In this document: one piece after another, positions 23,966-33,990 of the stretch
Layout: the number at the start of each line of letters is the position of its first letter
How positions within the stretch are numbered: the stretch's first letter is position 1
DNA from: Tetraselmis striata
Lineage: Eukaryota > Chlorophyta > Chlorodendrophyceae > Chlorodendrales > Chlorodendraceae
DNA length: 64,000 nucleotides
Reading direction: 5' to 3'
Assembly: GCA_006384855.1 (NCBI GenBank)
Contig: VCJN01000438.1
Location: 1-64,000 of the forward strand
The notes under the pieces: model-generated
The model's database searches: none
Seen by the model: the letters and a program-made list of their open reading frames with translations, nothing else
Told to the model about the DNA's origin: nothing
Position numbers and translations under genes: made by a program

Positions 23966-26850
23966 TCACCAGTCATCGTCCTCATCCCCATCCTCCTCCT
24001 CGCCCTCCTCCGCGTCCTCCATCTCCTCCTCACCCTCTTCGCTGTCCGTCACTTCCACCTCCACCTCTGTCACCTCCTCCTCCTCCTCTTCTTCCTCCTC
24101 CTCCTCCTCTTCTTCCTCTTCCTCCGCAGCTGCAGAACCCACACCGCACAGTCTCAGCCATTCCCTCCACACACCTCCCAAGCCAGGGATCACAACAGAA
24201 GGGACGAAGCGGAGTGCTCTTGTTGCGACGGGGCCAGGTAGGGGTGCCTGGCGGTAATCTTTTGAATGCGTATGCTGGCATGAAGCCCTTGACTGGCACT
24301 AGGCATACTGGCCAACACCAACTCCTAGCTTTGCCCTGCGGCAATCGGATGCTGCGGCGGCGGAGCTTGGCGCTCTGGCACATAACTTGCAGTCTTTCAT
24401 TGATTTTATAGTCATTGTTATGAGAGCGCCCAGGAACACGACGTGGCTGCTGTCGGTATTCTGATTCACAGTCCTGAGTGGAGAGTAGTGTGCCAAGAGA
24501 CCGCCGAGCACCCTGCCGCGAGAGGGTTGGCAACAGAGGAGCTTCCGGCCAGTTGTAGGGCAGTAAGTGGGGGATGAAGAGGGGGTTGGGCGCACCTGGC
24601 TGGGCGGGAGGAGGAGCGGCCGCCACAGGCGAGGGCGGTGCCACGGCCTTGACGGGGGAGGGCGCCGCGGGCGGGGGCGCCGGCGAGGCGGGGGCCGCGG
24701 CGGGGCTTGGGGGTGCGGGGGCGGCGGCAGGGCTCGGGGGCGCGGGCGACCGCGTGGGCGACGCTGCCATGGGTGCCACGTCGCCGTTGACGCCCATCTC
24801 CTGCATCTTGGCAATCAGGTCCTCCAGGTGCGCGCCCTCCGCGGCGGGGAAGGCGCTCGCGGGCTGCGGCCGTGCGGCCTTGGAGGCCTGGTAGGCCTCC
24901 GCCTTGAGCGCCCAGTCCAGGTTGGGGAAGAGGTTGGGGTAGTCCGCGGGGTCCGCCAGCGACTCGGCAGCCTTGGGGTTGACCTTCTGGAGGTCCGCGC
25001 GCCAGAGGCCAACAACCTCGCTGATGCGGGACGGCTTGTAGGTGCGCGTGAAGAAGGCGGCCTCCGGAACGCGGCCCGCCTTGAGCAGCAAATCGATGCA
25101 CTCGTCTACCTTGCCCATGAGCAGCAGGCAGATGAAGGCCACGTTGAACTTGCCGCCCTCCGTGGCCTCGTCCGCGAGGGCCGCCATGCCGGGCAGGCTG
25201 CCCGCCGCGGTCTGCAACAGCAGCAACCCCGCCGAGTCCTTGGCGCGCTGCATGCACGTCTCTGCCAGGCCCAGGTTGCCCTCTGCCAGCGCCATCTCGC
25301 CTAGCTGCTTCCACTTGCCTTCACTGTCCGCCTCCTCCGCAATGCCCTGCCACGATTGCACCACAAGCATCAGCAGCACAAAAATGGCCTCCCGGGCTGA
25401 GGAGTCCCAGGAAAAGTCCGCAAAAACCATGGGCACAGCAAAAATCGGTGCAGTTGCCGGGATGTCAGGCAGAGCTGTTGCATTTATTTATTTATTTATT
25501 TTTCTTTTTTTTTTTTTGGGGGGGAAGGGGGGGGGGGGGGGGGGGGGTTCACCTGGGCGACTGCCAGGTCCCCGAGCTGCACCGCGAGCTCAAAGCGGTA
25601 GTCGGGATCGGTGGCAATCTCCAGCGCCTGCTGCACCTCGCCGCGTCCCTCCAGGAAGCGCGCAACGTCGTTGAGCTGGTCCGCGGGGATGGTGGGCAGA
25701 ACTTCCATGGCGGCGTCCATGTCGCCGCGCATCACGAGCGTCTTGAACTCGATCAGGCTGAGCAGCAGCGTGTAGGTGATGATCGAGTAGTCCTTGTCGA
25801 TGAGGTACAGCCGGTTCTGCGCCGCCATGTAGCCCAGCAGGAACATGGGGCGGTCCAGGTGGAACATCGTGGTGACCTCGCCGCCGACGCAGTAGTTCAG
25901 GCGCCACGCAGTGTTGTTGTAGATGAAGCAGTCGCCCACCCAGAGGCCGGTGCGCACGCGCTCATTGATCTCGCTCAGCAGCTCAAACGCATCGTCGATG
26001 CCGTCCTCGTCCACCTCCGCGCCGCTCTCCTGGAACGCCTCCACCACCTCCCGGTTATACTTGAGGATGAAGAAGGATGTCTCGGTGGTGAGCGCCACCA
26101 GCTCGCCGCTGTCCGACCAGTGTACCTCCTTCACGGGCACGTCGATGCGGCGGATGATGCTGCCCATCGCCCAGTCGTAGAAGCAGATGAAATCTTGGCA
26201 TCGCACCGAAAGCAGCGTCCCACCGTGGATGCCCTCCGCGGCAAAGGCGGGGCGGATGGACTTGGCCTCCTTAAAGTTTTTGAAGATCTGGCATTGAAGA
26301 GGGGGCATGTCGCGATTGTTGGCAACACACAGGTATGACACAAGCCATGGCAGTATCAACCTCGCCGCGAGACATCAAGGCTGAGGCTATTCCTCAGGGT
26401 GACCAAACCCTAGATCATATGGGCGCACCTTCACGCGGGAGGTCGACTCTCGGCAAGCAAACTCGTTGGAGTCGGCACTCCAAACGCAGTCCAGCGCCTG
26501 CCCGAACGACTTGTTGCGCCACGCGAGCGCGGTATAGATGATGTACTCGCCGTCGCCGGTGACAGCGACAAAGCGGCCGTTGGGGTTGTGCACCAGGGTC
26601 TGCGGGTACAGGTCGCACGACCCGAGGTCCTTGACGGCCAAGGGGAGGCGCTCGCCATCCACCAGCTCTGCGTCCGCGCCCAGCGACTTGACATTGACGG
26701 TCTGGATCTCGTTGTGGCGCGCCCAGATGATCTTGCCGCCGCTGTCCATGGACGCCACGGGCTCCTCGCGGCCGATCTTGATCATGGTGCAGCCCTCATC
26801 GTAGCCCAGGGCGATGCTGCCGCCGGGAGGGTGGGGCCGAAGCAGCAAAG

Positions 26851-26882
<32 letters not shown>

Positions 26883-27818
26883 TCCCGTGAGTTGCATTCA
26901 CAACCAGTGGTACTATCCTGTAGTACTTGCCTAGGGCGTGCACCCTGTCTATTAGCCCCCCCCCCCCCCCAACCCACACACAACCCCATTGCCATCCACC
27001 ATCACCGCGAACCCACTGCATCATCCCTCGGTCCAAGAGTGCCAATTGGGCTGCGCATGCGCGAGCAAAGGAGAGGGGGGGCTGGGGGGGGGGGGGGGGG
27101 GTGGGGGGGGGGCGGGGGCGGGGGCGCACGAGTTGGAGCCCTTGATGTACGAGATGGACCAAACACGCTCCATGCCGTAGTTGAGGGTGTTCTCCAGGCG
27201 GTACGTGGTGGAGTGCCAGATCTGCGGGTGCAAAGGCAGGGACGCCCTCATTGCAATGCCGCAGTCAACGCCTGCCGCCCCCGGTTTGCCTCAGTGCCCC
27301 GACCGCTGGCACATATGGCTTCAGCCGGCAATCACCTCAAAATCACCAATCAGCCGCTTAGTTTAGGGTACTTACCAGCGGGCAACGAGCACAAAATCTG
27401 CCCAACATGTGGCAACTTGGCAATTACAGTGAAGTGTGTCCAGTGTGCACCTGTAAAAACCTCTACATGGTTGGAAGTGGGGATGTAGGGTCGCCCAGAA
27501 GCCCAGGAAGTCGCCAGTTTAACCACACTTGCGAAGTACCCGACTTTTAATGGTTATACCCCCCCTTTTGGAAGTCGCGAGCGGCACCACAGGACCCGGC
27601 CCGGGGCACGGAGCATGCATGGCAGTTAGAGGGCGGGGATGGTACCCGGATGGTGCCGTCCTCAGAGCCGGTGAGGATGATGGGCAGCTCAGGGTGGAAG
27701 CAGACGGCCGACACGTTGTGGGAGTGTCCCTCCAGAGTCTGGATGCAGGTCTTGGTCTGGTAGTCCCACACCTGCAGGGCCAAGTGAGAGCGTCCAGCCG
27801 TCAGGGTAGAAAGAAGGG

Positions 27819-27849
<31 letters not shown>

Positions 27850-28167
27850 TAGATACATGCACACACAGGAGGGGCAAGAGAATCGGCGCTCAGAGTGGGT
27901 GTCGGTGTGGAGATAAATATGGACATGGTGCTGTGCATACATTCAGTGTCTAAAAAGCCACACACCTTCTCAAGTACAAAGTGAAGAGGCAGGGGTACAC
28001 GTTATATGGGGCACAACACGTGGACTGGTGGGGAGAGCAAGCCAAGGAGTGATCATGGGTGAGGGTGAGAATGAGGAGGGGGGAGGGGGGGAATCAAACC
28101 CACCTTGACCAGCTTGTCGTCCGCACCAGTGATGAGATACGGGCGGTCGCCTGCAGCGATGTAATTT

Positions 28168-28198
<31 letters not shown>

Positions 28199-30149
28199 GG
28201 ATCGAAAGACCGCGAATGAGGGGCCGAGAAGATTTCCCGGCTCACAACATCTTACCCAATGATCCAACCGGCCTCAAGACGGAAAATGCTGTGGCCAAAC
28301 TGAGCGTATGAGGGGCGGTTGACGGACCTCCAGTGAAGTAGTCCACCGTGTTGACGCCCTTCTCGTGGCCCTCCAGCGTGAAATTCGGCACTGGCTGACC
28401 CAGGCTCCACACCTAGCGAGAGACGGGACGGGGGGCCCAAGGCAGAAGACAAGAGGGGAAGTGTGGCGGCCGGGGGGGGGGGGGGGGGGGGGGGGGGGGA
28501 GGGGGGATCAGACTCCTGGGGGGAGACATGTGGCACTGGCCAGCTGAGAATGCACCGCGGTAAAACAGGACTCTGATTTCTTATCACAGTGTTCCCATCC
28601 CCCATCCCACGCATGTCAATTTGGACGTCCATGCGCGCCATGCACTGTGTTACGGTGTGCCCCGGAAGCCGTGGCCCATCCGCGCCATCAGGAACAAGGG
28701 TGCTCAACATACAGTACGTATACTCGTGCGGGCCTGCCAGCCATGATACCCCCCTCCCTTCTTTTTACCCCCCTCCCCCCCCCCCCCCCCCGCCCCGCGA
28801 GCGTCAGCCCCGCATGCATGCGCGCGTGCCCCAGTCTCACCTTGACGCTGCGGTCCAGGGAGGCACTGGCAAAGGTGTTAGCATCCTTGGGGTTAAAAAT
28901 GACCTGCATGACATAGTGCGAGTGGCCCTCGAAGATCTGCGTGCAGTTCCAGCCCTGCGCGAGGATGGGGGGGAGGGGTCAGCATGGCAGAGAGGGGGAG
29001 CCGTGCAAACAGGCGGGCGGGCAGGCCAGAAGGAGGTGCGGGTTACGGGAGGGGCTTCCACCTTGTCCCAGTCCCACAGCTTGATGAGCATGTCGTCCGA
29101 GGAGGATAGCAGGCACGGCAGCGTGGGGTGCACGGCGATGCTGCGGATGTAGTCTGTGTGCGCCTCGAACGTCTTCACCTTGTCCATCGTGTTGTAGTTG
29201 TACACGCGGATGAACATGTCATCGGCGCCGCAGATGAGCCACTGCTTGCGTGGCACAAACTTGGCGGCGCGAACCGGCAGCTCCGTCACCTCGAACGACT
29301 TGACCAGCACCGAGTCATTGTAGTTCCAGAGGTAGAGGTTGCCGTTGTACAGGTTGGTGAGTAGCCATGGCTCAGTGGGGTGCAGGTCCACACCCTTCAC
29401 GCGATCCGATCGCTGCACAAACTGACGCTGCGAGGAGGCGCAGGCAGGCAGGCCGGGGCGGGGCGGGGCGGGAACAGGCGCTGTGTCAGCGCGACGTGGC
29501 TGGCTGCCGCTTTACACCATTCCCGAGCCACTTAGCCCTCTTGGCACTCTCAGCCCCTGTTTTCGTCTGGCATTCTGGCAGACAGTGGAGGGCACGGGAG
29601 TATGCCCAGCCCAATCATGCCCTCCAGCTAACTCAGCAGGGTCTACGAGGAGCTTTGAGCCGTTGGGTGGCCAAAAACCACATTCAGCTGGCGTGGGAAG
29701 GGGTTCATTGGGGACCGAGGGAGGGTGAGGCTAGGAGAGGGGAGGGGAGGAAGGGGGGGGGGGGGGGTTGAAGAGGGGGGAAGGGGGAAATCACCTTGAT
29801 GTCCAGACGGAGCGGCTGTTTGCATGGACAATCACGAGGGGGGGGGGGGGGGGGGGGGGGGGGTCAGGGAAAGGTACACAATGCGGCTAGAATCAGCGGC
29901 GTGCAGGGGAGTTAATGGTGGGCTGGGAAGTTGGCACCGAAGAGGGCAAGGGTACAGGGGAGGGCGAAGGGGAGAACGGGGGTCTGTGCAGCGGTGGGAG
30001 ATCAGGAAGCCGCCGGGCAGATCTCGGCAACAGCCGCCCACTCCGTCTGGTCCCAAGCGTCTGGTCCTTTGTGCGAAGGGTTCGGCATCGTCGAAGCAAG
30101 GGGGGATGGGGGAGGATGTGGGGCTAGAGACGGTGGGCGGCCGCACCAT
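23966..30149 (-). CDS. COPB2: Coatomer subunit beta-prime (beta'-COP)
   Basis: Part of the COPI coat for Golgi-to-ER retrograde transport. Twelve coding exons in transcription order: 30149-30147, 29815-29795, 29427-29062, 28954-28841, 28412-28328, 28150-28104, 27771-27646, 27221-27130, 26816-26429, 26287-25553, 25346-24596, 24129-23966. All are GT-AG and all phases agree, giving 963 residues (family about 900-920). Exon 2 encodes PLRLDIK, the conserved N-terminus. Residues about 9-300 form WD40 repeats ([53 protein letters not shown]). The coatomer WD-associated region follows ([20 protein letters not shown]) and then the alpha-solenoid ([20 protein letters not shown]). A Pro/Ala-rich linker near 855-910 and a Glu-run acidic tail end the protein. 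Introns are loaded with homopolymers, mostly C on the coding strand. Confidence 0.93.
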
Positions 30150-30357
30150 GGTGACCGGTCGCTCCCCTCGCCGGGTGAAGTTGCGATGCCGCCGCTTGTC
30201 CCGCGCGTCGTAGACTTAGGACCGGTAACACTGTATTAAGTACTGTGAACCTGGGGAGGAGGGGGTGAATAGGGGGGGGGGGGGGGGGGGGGGCTGGATC
30301 AGTGGCTACCGCCAGCTGGGTGCTTGTGCGCAGGAGCGGCGAGGGCAAAGCGCGAGG
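30150..30357. promoter_or_regulatory. Upstream region of COPB2, possibly bidirectional
   Basis: The stretch between the COPB2 ATG and a possible divergent first exon is about 200 bases and GC-rich, with a 22-base G run at 30272-30293. No clear TATA box is visible. The promoter role is inferred only from position. Confidence 0.3.
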
Positions 30358-30479
30358 ATGGCCGTCACTGCTGCTGCGGCGAGGATGCTGCGTGCCCTGC
30401 CTGGCGCGTGCGCTGCCTCAGCCCTGGCCCGGCGGCCGGGTGCCCACCCAGATCGAGCCCAGTCCGCCTGGCGCGACTC
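30358..30479 (+). CDS. Possible first exon of a divergent gene with a targeting peptide
   Basis: The frame from ATG at 30358 reads MAVTAAAARMLRALPGACAA then SALARRPGAHPDRAQSAWRD. It is Ala/Arg-rich with no acidic residue in its first 30 residues, the composition of a mitochondrial or plastid transit peptide. It is followed by a plausible donor (TCA|gtgcgt). No further exon was recognised between 30.5 and 31.3 kb, so it could be a chance frame. Confidence 0.22.
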
Positions 30480-31189
30480 AGTGCGTGGGCGGGGCAAATG
30501 TGGCATCTAGGTGTGCCGCCTGAATGCTGGGTATCGATGTAGTTAATCTCATTATGCATTACGAATTATCAGAGCGTCTGGATGTCCAGCAGCCCCGCTC
30601 GCGCCCTATCTTTGACCCGCCCGCCGTCTGCCGCGATTTCGACCTTATGCTCCGCGCTGACTGCCGCCCGCGCCAGCAGCTGATCCCTGCCACGGGCGCT
30701 GATGCGGCTGCGCGGCCCGCTGAAGCCCCCCCGTTGATATGCCTGGTCGTGCGGGACCTTACCGGTCGCTGGCCACGCGGCGCGAAGGCGTCTTCCCTGC
30801 GACGGCGTGCTGCTGTGCGTGTGCGCAGCTGCGCCGTGGGGCGGGTTAGTTTGGTGCCTGGGCGGGAGCAGTCCAGGCGCGGGGGGGCGGGGGGCGGGCG
30901 GCAGCGGCGAGCCGCTCGTCGACCAATGGACCAAGGATTAGTTTTTTCGCATCATCAGTAAGGATTAATTAAGCACATATGGGATACCAGGCAAGTATCT
31001 CATATAGGTACCCTGTCCCGACGTTGGTACCTGGCGCGGCGCGGGCGGCCGCCCGTCGCTGATGACATACCCTGTACTCGATGCCAATGCTCGCTGCCAG
31101 TACCTAGTCGCTACATTAATATATTGGGATGCGTCGTGCCGCTTGAATATTTTGATATAATCTTGGCTTGTGTTGATCTGTTCTAAATT

Positions 31190-31310
31190 GCTCATGGGGT
31201 TTCCTCCTTTCCCGAACCGCTTTTCGCCTTCTCCGGCTACTACCGTGCTGCTTAGTGATACGGGTTAATAGGCACCTGTTGTTGCGCCCTTTTTGGGTGG
31301 AGCACGAGTA
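31190..31310 (+). repeat. Dispersed repeat related to 63750-63860
   Basis: CATGGGGTTTCCTCCTTTCC and GGCTACTACCGTGCTGC at 31.2 kb match TATGGGGCTTCCTCCTTTCC and GGCTACCGTTGCTGCC at 63.76 kb. Both continue into GTTGCGCCCT. No coding content is apparent. Confidence 0.55.
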
Positions 31311-31349
31311 GACACAAAACTAGCCATAACATATGAGCCTGCCATCTTC

Positions 31350-31640
31350 CAGTTTCGCTCCCGCTCCCGCGCCTGCGTCGTGTCGCTCGTCGGCCTGTGT
31401 TGCAATGACCCGGGTCATTGGCTGCAAGCGTACTCGCCGCGGCTGATGGCCTACCCCGGGCCGGTGGTCCCCATAGGTTTCATGTTCCCCTTTCGATAAT
31501 TCTGGTCATTCCTTGGCTTCGGTGCTTCCCTTGGCCCTTTGGTTCCAGGCAGCTTGGCGACTTCGTGGTTCATCCCTTAGCTCTTCCTTGGTTCTTGGCT
31601 CCCGGGCCTCTTGCTCGACCTCGGATCTTCCAGTTTCGCT
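31350..31640 (+). repeat. Dispersed repeat family B, copy 1
   Basis: It shares TCGCTCGTCGGC, TGACCCGGGTCATTGGCTGC, GCCGCGGCTGAT and the TTGGTTCTTGGCTCCC block with the insertion at 33093-33433, and in inverse orientation with 41340-41515 and 41787-42195. This copy is diverged at its right end. Confidence 0.65.
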
Positions 31641-31739
31641 GCGTGCGTGTAACCTGTTGCGGGCAAGGTCACCCCAAGTTGATCAAGACCACACCCGGCT
31701 CACCACATGTGTGTGAAGTTCCCATCCATACGTAGTCCG

Positions 31740-32700
31740 TGCGTCGTCATGTCAGCAGATGGAGAAGAAACCGTCGTTGAGCCGACGCTCGAATCGCTAC
31801 AAGCAGACATGAAGACCCAGTCTACATATTGCTGCGCGAGCTTGCAACAAGGGTAGCTCAATTGACGGCTCGTGACCGTGTTGTTGGTGGAGACGGAGTA
31901 CATGGCTTTGGTTCCGGGCAGCGCGTCGCGGGACAGCCGACAGGCGGCGGGGGAGCCGCAGAGCGCCTTGGCTTGCTAGAGCTAGCCCAAAGCGGCCGTG
32001 TCGGAGCAAAATCCGTGAGTGACGAGGACGACTACCTCGCGGTGCCAGAGCTACTGCAACGAGCAGAGTGTGGTTATGAGCCGAGTGCATGGGCTCTTTA
32101 ACCTGAGCACCGACCTGAAGAACGAGTACTTCAAGCACGATGACCGGCGTCTGCCGGTCCCGGAGGAGTATCTTTGGATGTCGTGTTTCATAGGCCCACA
32201 TGGCCGCTCTCTTCGTGGCTCTCTACGAGCTGCTACCTTACGTCGGAGGTGCTAATAAATCAAGACTTCACCCCCTGCCTCGCGCTCGGAATCACGGGAG
32301 GCCATCCATAGGCGTTTCGCTTTCGTCCAGCCTTCTTGCGGAGGCTTACTAACAAGGTCAAGCGTCGTGTGCACGGTGCTGACCAAGGTGTTCTGGACGC
32401 ATACTGCAAGCCCAGCATCTTCAGCCCGCCGCCGAACACCTTAGCTCTGCGACTTTCGGGGACATGAAACTACGAACGCCGCGTCTTAGAGGCGACGGTT
32501 GCAAGGAGCGCAAAAACTACCGCTACTGCTCGGGCGTGGCGGCGGCGGCTGCAAGACGCGGGCGAGGACGTGGGCGTGGCGGCGGCCGCAAGCGTGGCGG
32601 CGGCCGCGGGCGTGGCCGCAAATGTGAGCACGAGTGACGGTGTGGGGCGCCTTTCGTCGGAGCTGCTGACGCATCGCGAGACCACCTTTCGGTGACCGCC
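31740..32700 (+). pseudogene. Degraded retroelement-like open frames
   Basis: Pieces in different frames read ADGEETVVEPTLESLQADMK, LLRELATRVAQLTARDRVVG, SVSDEDDYLAVPELLQRAEC and VHGLFNLSTDLKNEYFKHDD. Further on comes an Ala/Arg-rich frame with RRVLEATVARSAKTTATARA. The coiled-coil-like start resembles gag-type ORF1 proteins of retroelements, but no catalytic motif is present. Frame breaks indicate decay. The family is not identified. Confidence 0.25.
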
Positions 32701-32861
32701 GCACGGTTAACGGCACGGAGCTGCCGTGTTCTGCCGCCATCGCACGCACGGGTGCATCTCAACGGCGGGATGAGCGCTCGGTGTCCGGACCGGACCCTCC
32801 CACCTTACAGACATCATTTAGACCTCCGTGCGGCGCTTCTGCTTAAGAGTTGGCCTGCAGC

Positions 32862-33740
32862 GCGCGCCGTAAGAGTTGGATACGTGCTTGCCCCAGCGTG
32901 TAGAGCTAGTAGTGCGCTACCATATGAAGCGGTTGCCAAAAGGTGCGCATGCTCATTACAGAACAATTCGCCGCCTACACGAGTACGTGCCTCGTGATAG
33001 GTGTAGCACTTGTGTAACGCTGATGTACATGGGCATTACGAGCGGTTGGAAGGCGCGATGCGGGATCACTCGCGGTACCATGCGAGCACATCATCAACAT
33101 GGCACATGCAGACAACGTTCTTGGCGGGGTCGCGTCCGCGCATGCGGCACGTGATGGTACTCCTGCGCCTGCGTCGCGTCGCTCGTCGGCATGTGTTGCT
33201 ATGACCCGGGTCATTGGCTGCAAGCGTCCTCGCCGCGGCTGATAGCCTACCCCCGGGCGGGGGTCCCTTTGGTCCCTGTCTGCTAAGTGATTTCGTGGTT
33301 CCCTTGGCTCCTTCTTGGTTCTTGGCTCCCTGTCTTCCGGCTCGACCTTGGTTTCAGGCTTATGTCTCTCTTTTGCTGGCAACCTTTCACAGTTGAAGTT
33401 AGTTTTGTTTGTAGTGCGCTTTTGTAAGAAAAATGCGAGCACATCTATGGGCAGTCTATTGCTATAGAGCCATGCCAAAGACTCCTCATGTGCTGCGCGT
33501 AGGAATATTTTTCTGAATATTTGTGCTAGTGTAAACTCGAGATGTGCGAAATTCGTGCCTCGTTTTTACATCTACATACACCGCAATATACACGGCCAAA
33601 TCAATTCAATCTAAAATATGGGGGTTGTAGCCAGCACTCCTACTCAACATACCCCTATATTAGGATTGGCGCCACGCGCTTCGATTGCGCGTGAGCACAG
33701 ACCCTACCCAAAGTAGGGTTTGCCATTTATTTTGAAGCGT
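32862..33740 (+). repeat. Dispersed repeat family A, copy with insertion
   Basis: Its left half (32862-33092) and right half (33446-33740) together match 1926-2476. They are split by a 341-bp insertion of family B. The match resumes at TATGGGCAGTC exactly after the second copy of a 13-base direct repeat. Confidence 0.75.
33093..33433 (+). mobile_element. Family B non-autonomous element, with target-site duplication
   Basis: It is flanked by the direct repeat ATGCGAGCACATC at 33080-33092 and 33433-33445. Its left end ATCAACATGGCACATGCA matches the inverse copy ending near 42195; its right end TAGTGCGCTTTTGTAAGAAA matches 41375-41400 inverted. The long target duplication and A-rich end favour a LINE-mobilised retroposon over a DNA transposon. 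It encodes no protein. Confidence 0.7.
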
Positions 33741-33990
33741 AGTGTACGGTACGGGCGGTTGCCTCAGCGAGCCCAGCCGCATCCGTCCAGCCGAGGAAGA
33801 TTTTGAGTGCCGGAAGTAGACTGGCAGACACTCCTTCCTGCCCTCGTGCTGCCCTGCGCCGTATACGCCCCCTTTGCGCTGCGCCTGTCCCTGCTCAGCT
33901 GGTCCAGCGCCCTTATCTACGAGTAGCCAGCGGCTGTGAAGGCTCAATTAAACTCTTGTCTGGGCGACGAGCGGCGCAGACAGCGGCGAG

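Noticed and set aside
24045..24130. CTCCTC/TTCCTC run as a microsatellite
   Set aside because: It is the coding sequence of the acidic Glu-run tail of COPB2 on the minus strand; the frame and splice phase support coding.
24567..25304. 245-residue plus-strand frame, Gly/Arg-rich
   Set aside because: It is antisense of COPB2 exon 11, which matches the coatomer alpha-solenoid.
25448..26338. 296-residue plus-strand frame
   Set aside because: It is antisense of COPB2 exon 10, where the minus strand matches the family residue by residue.
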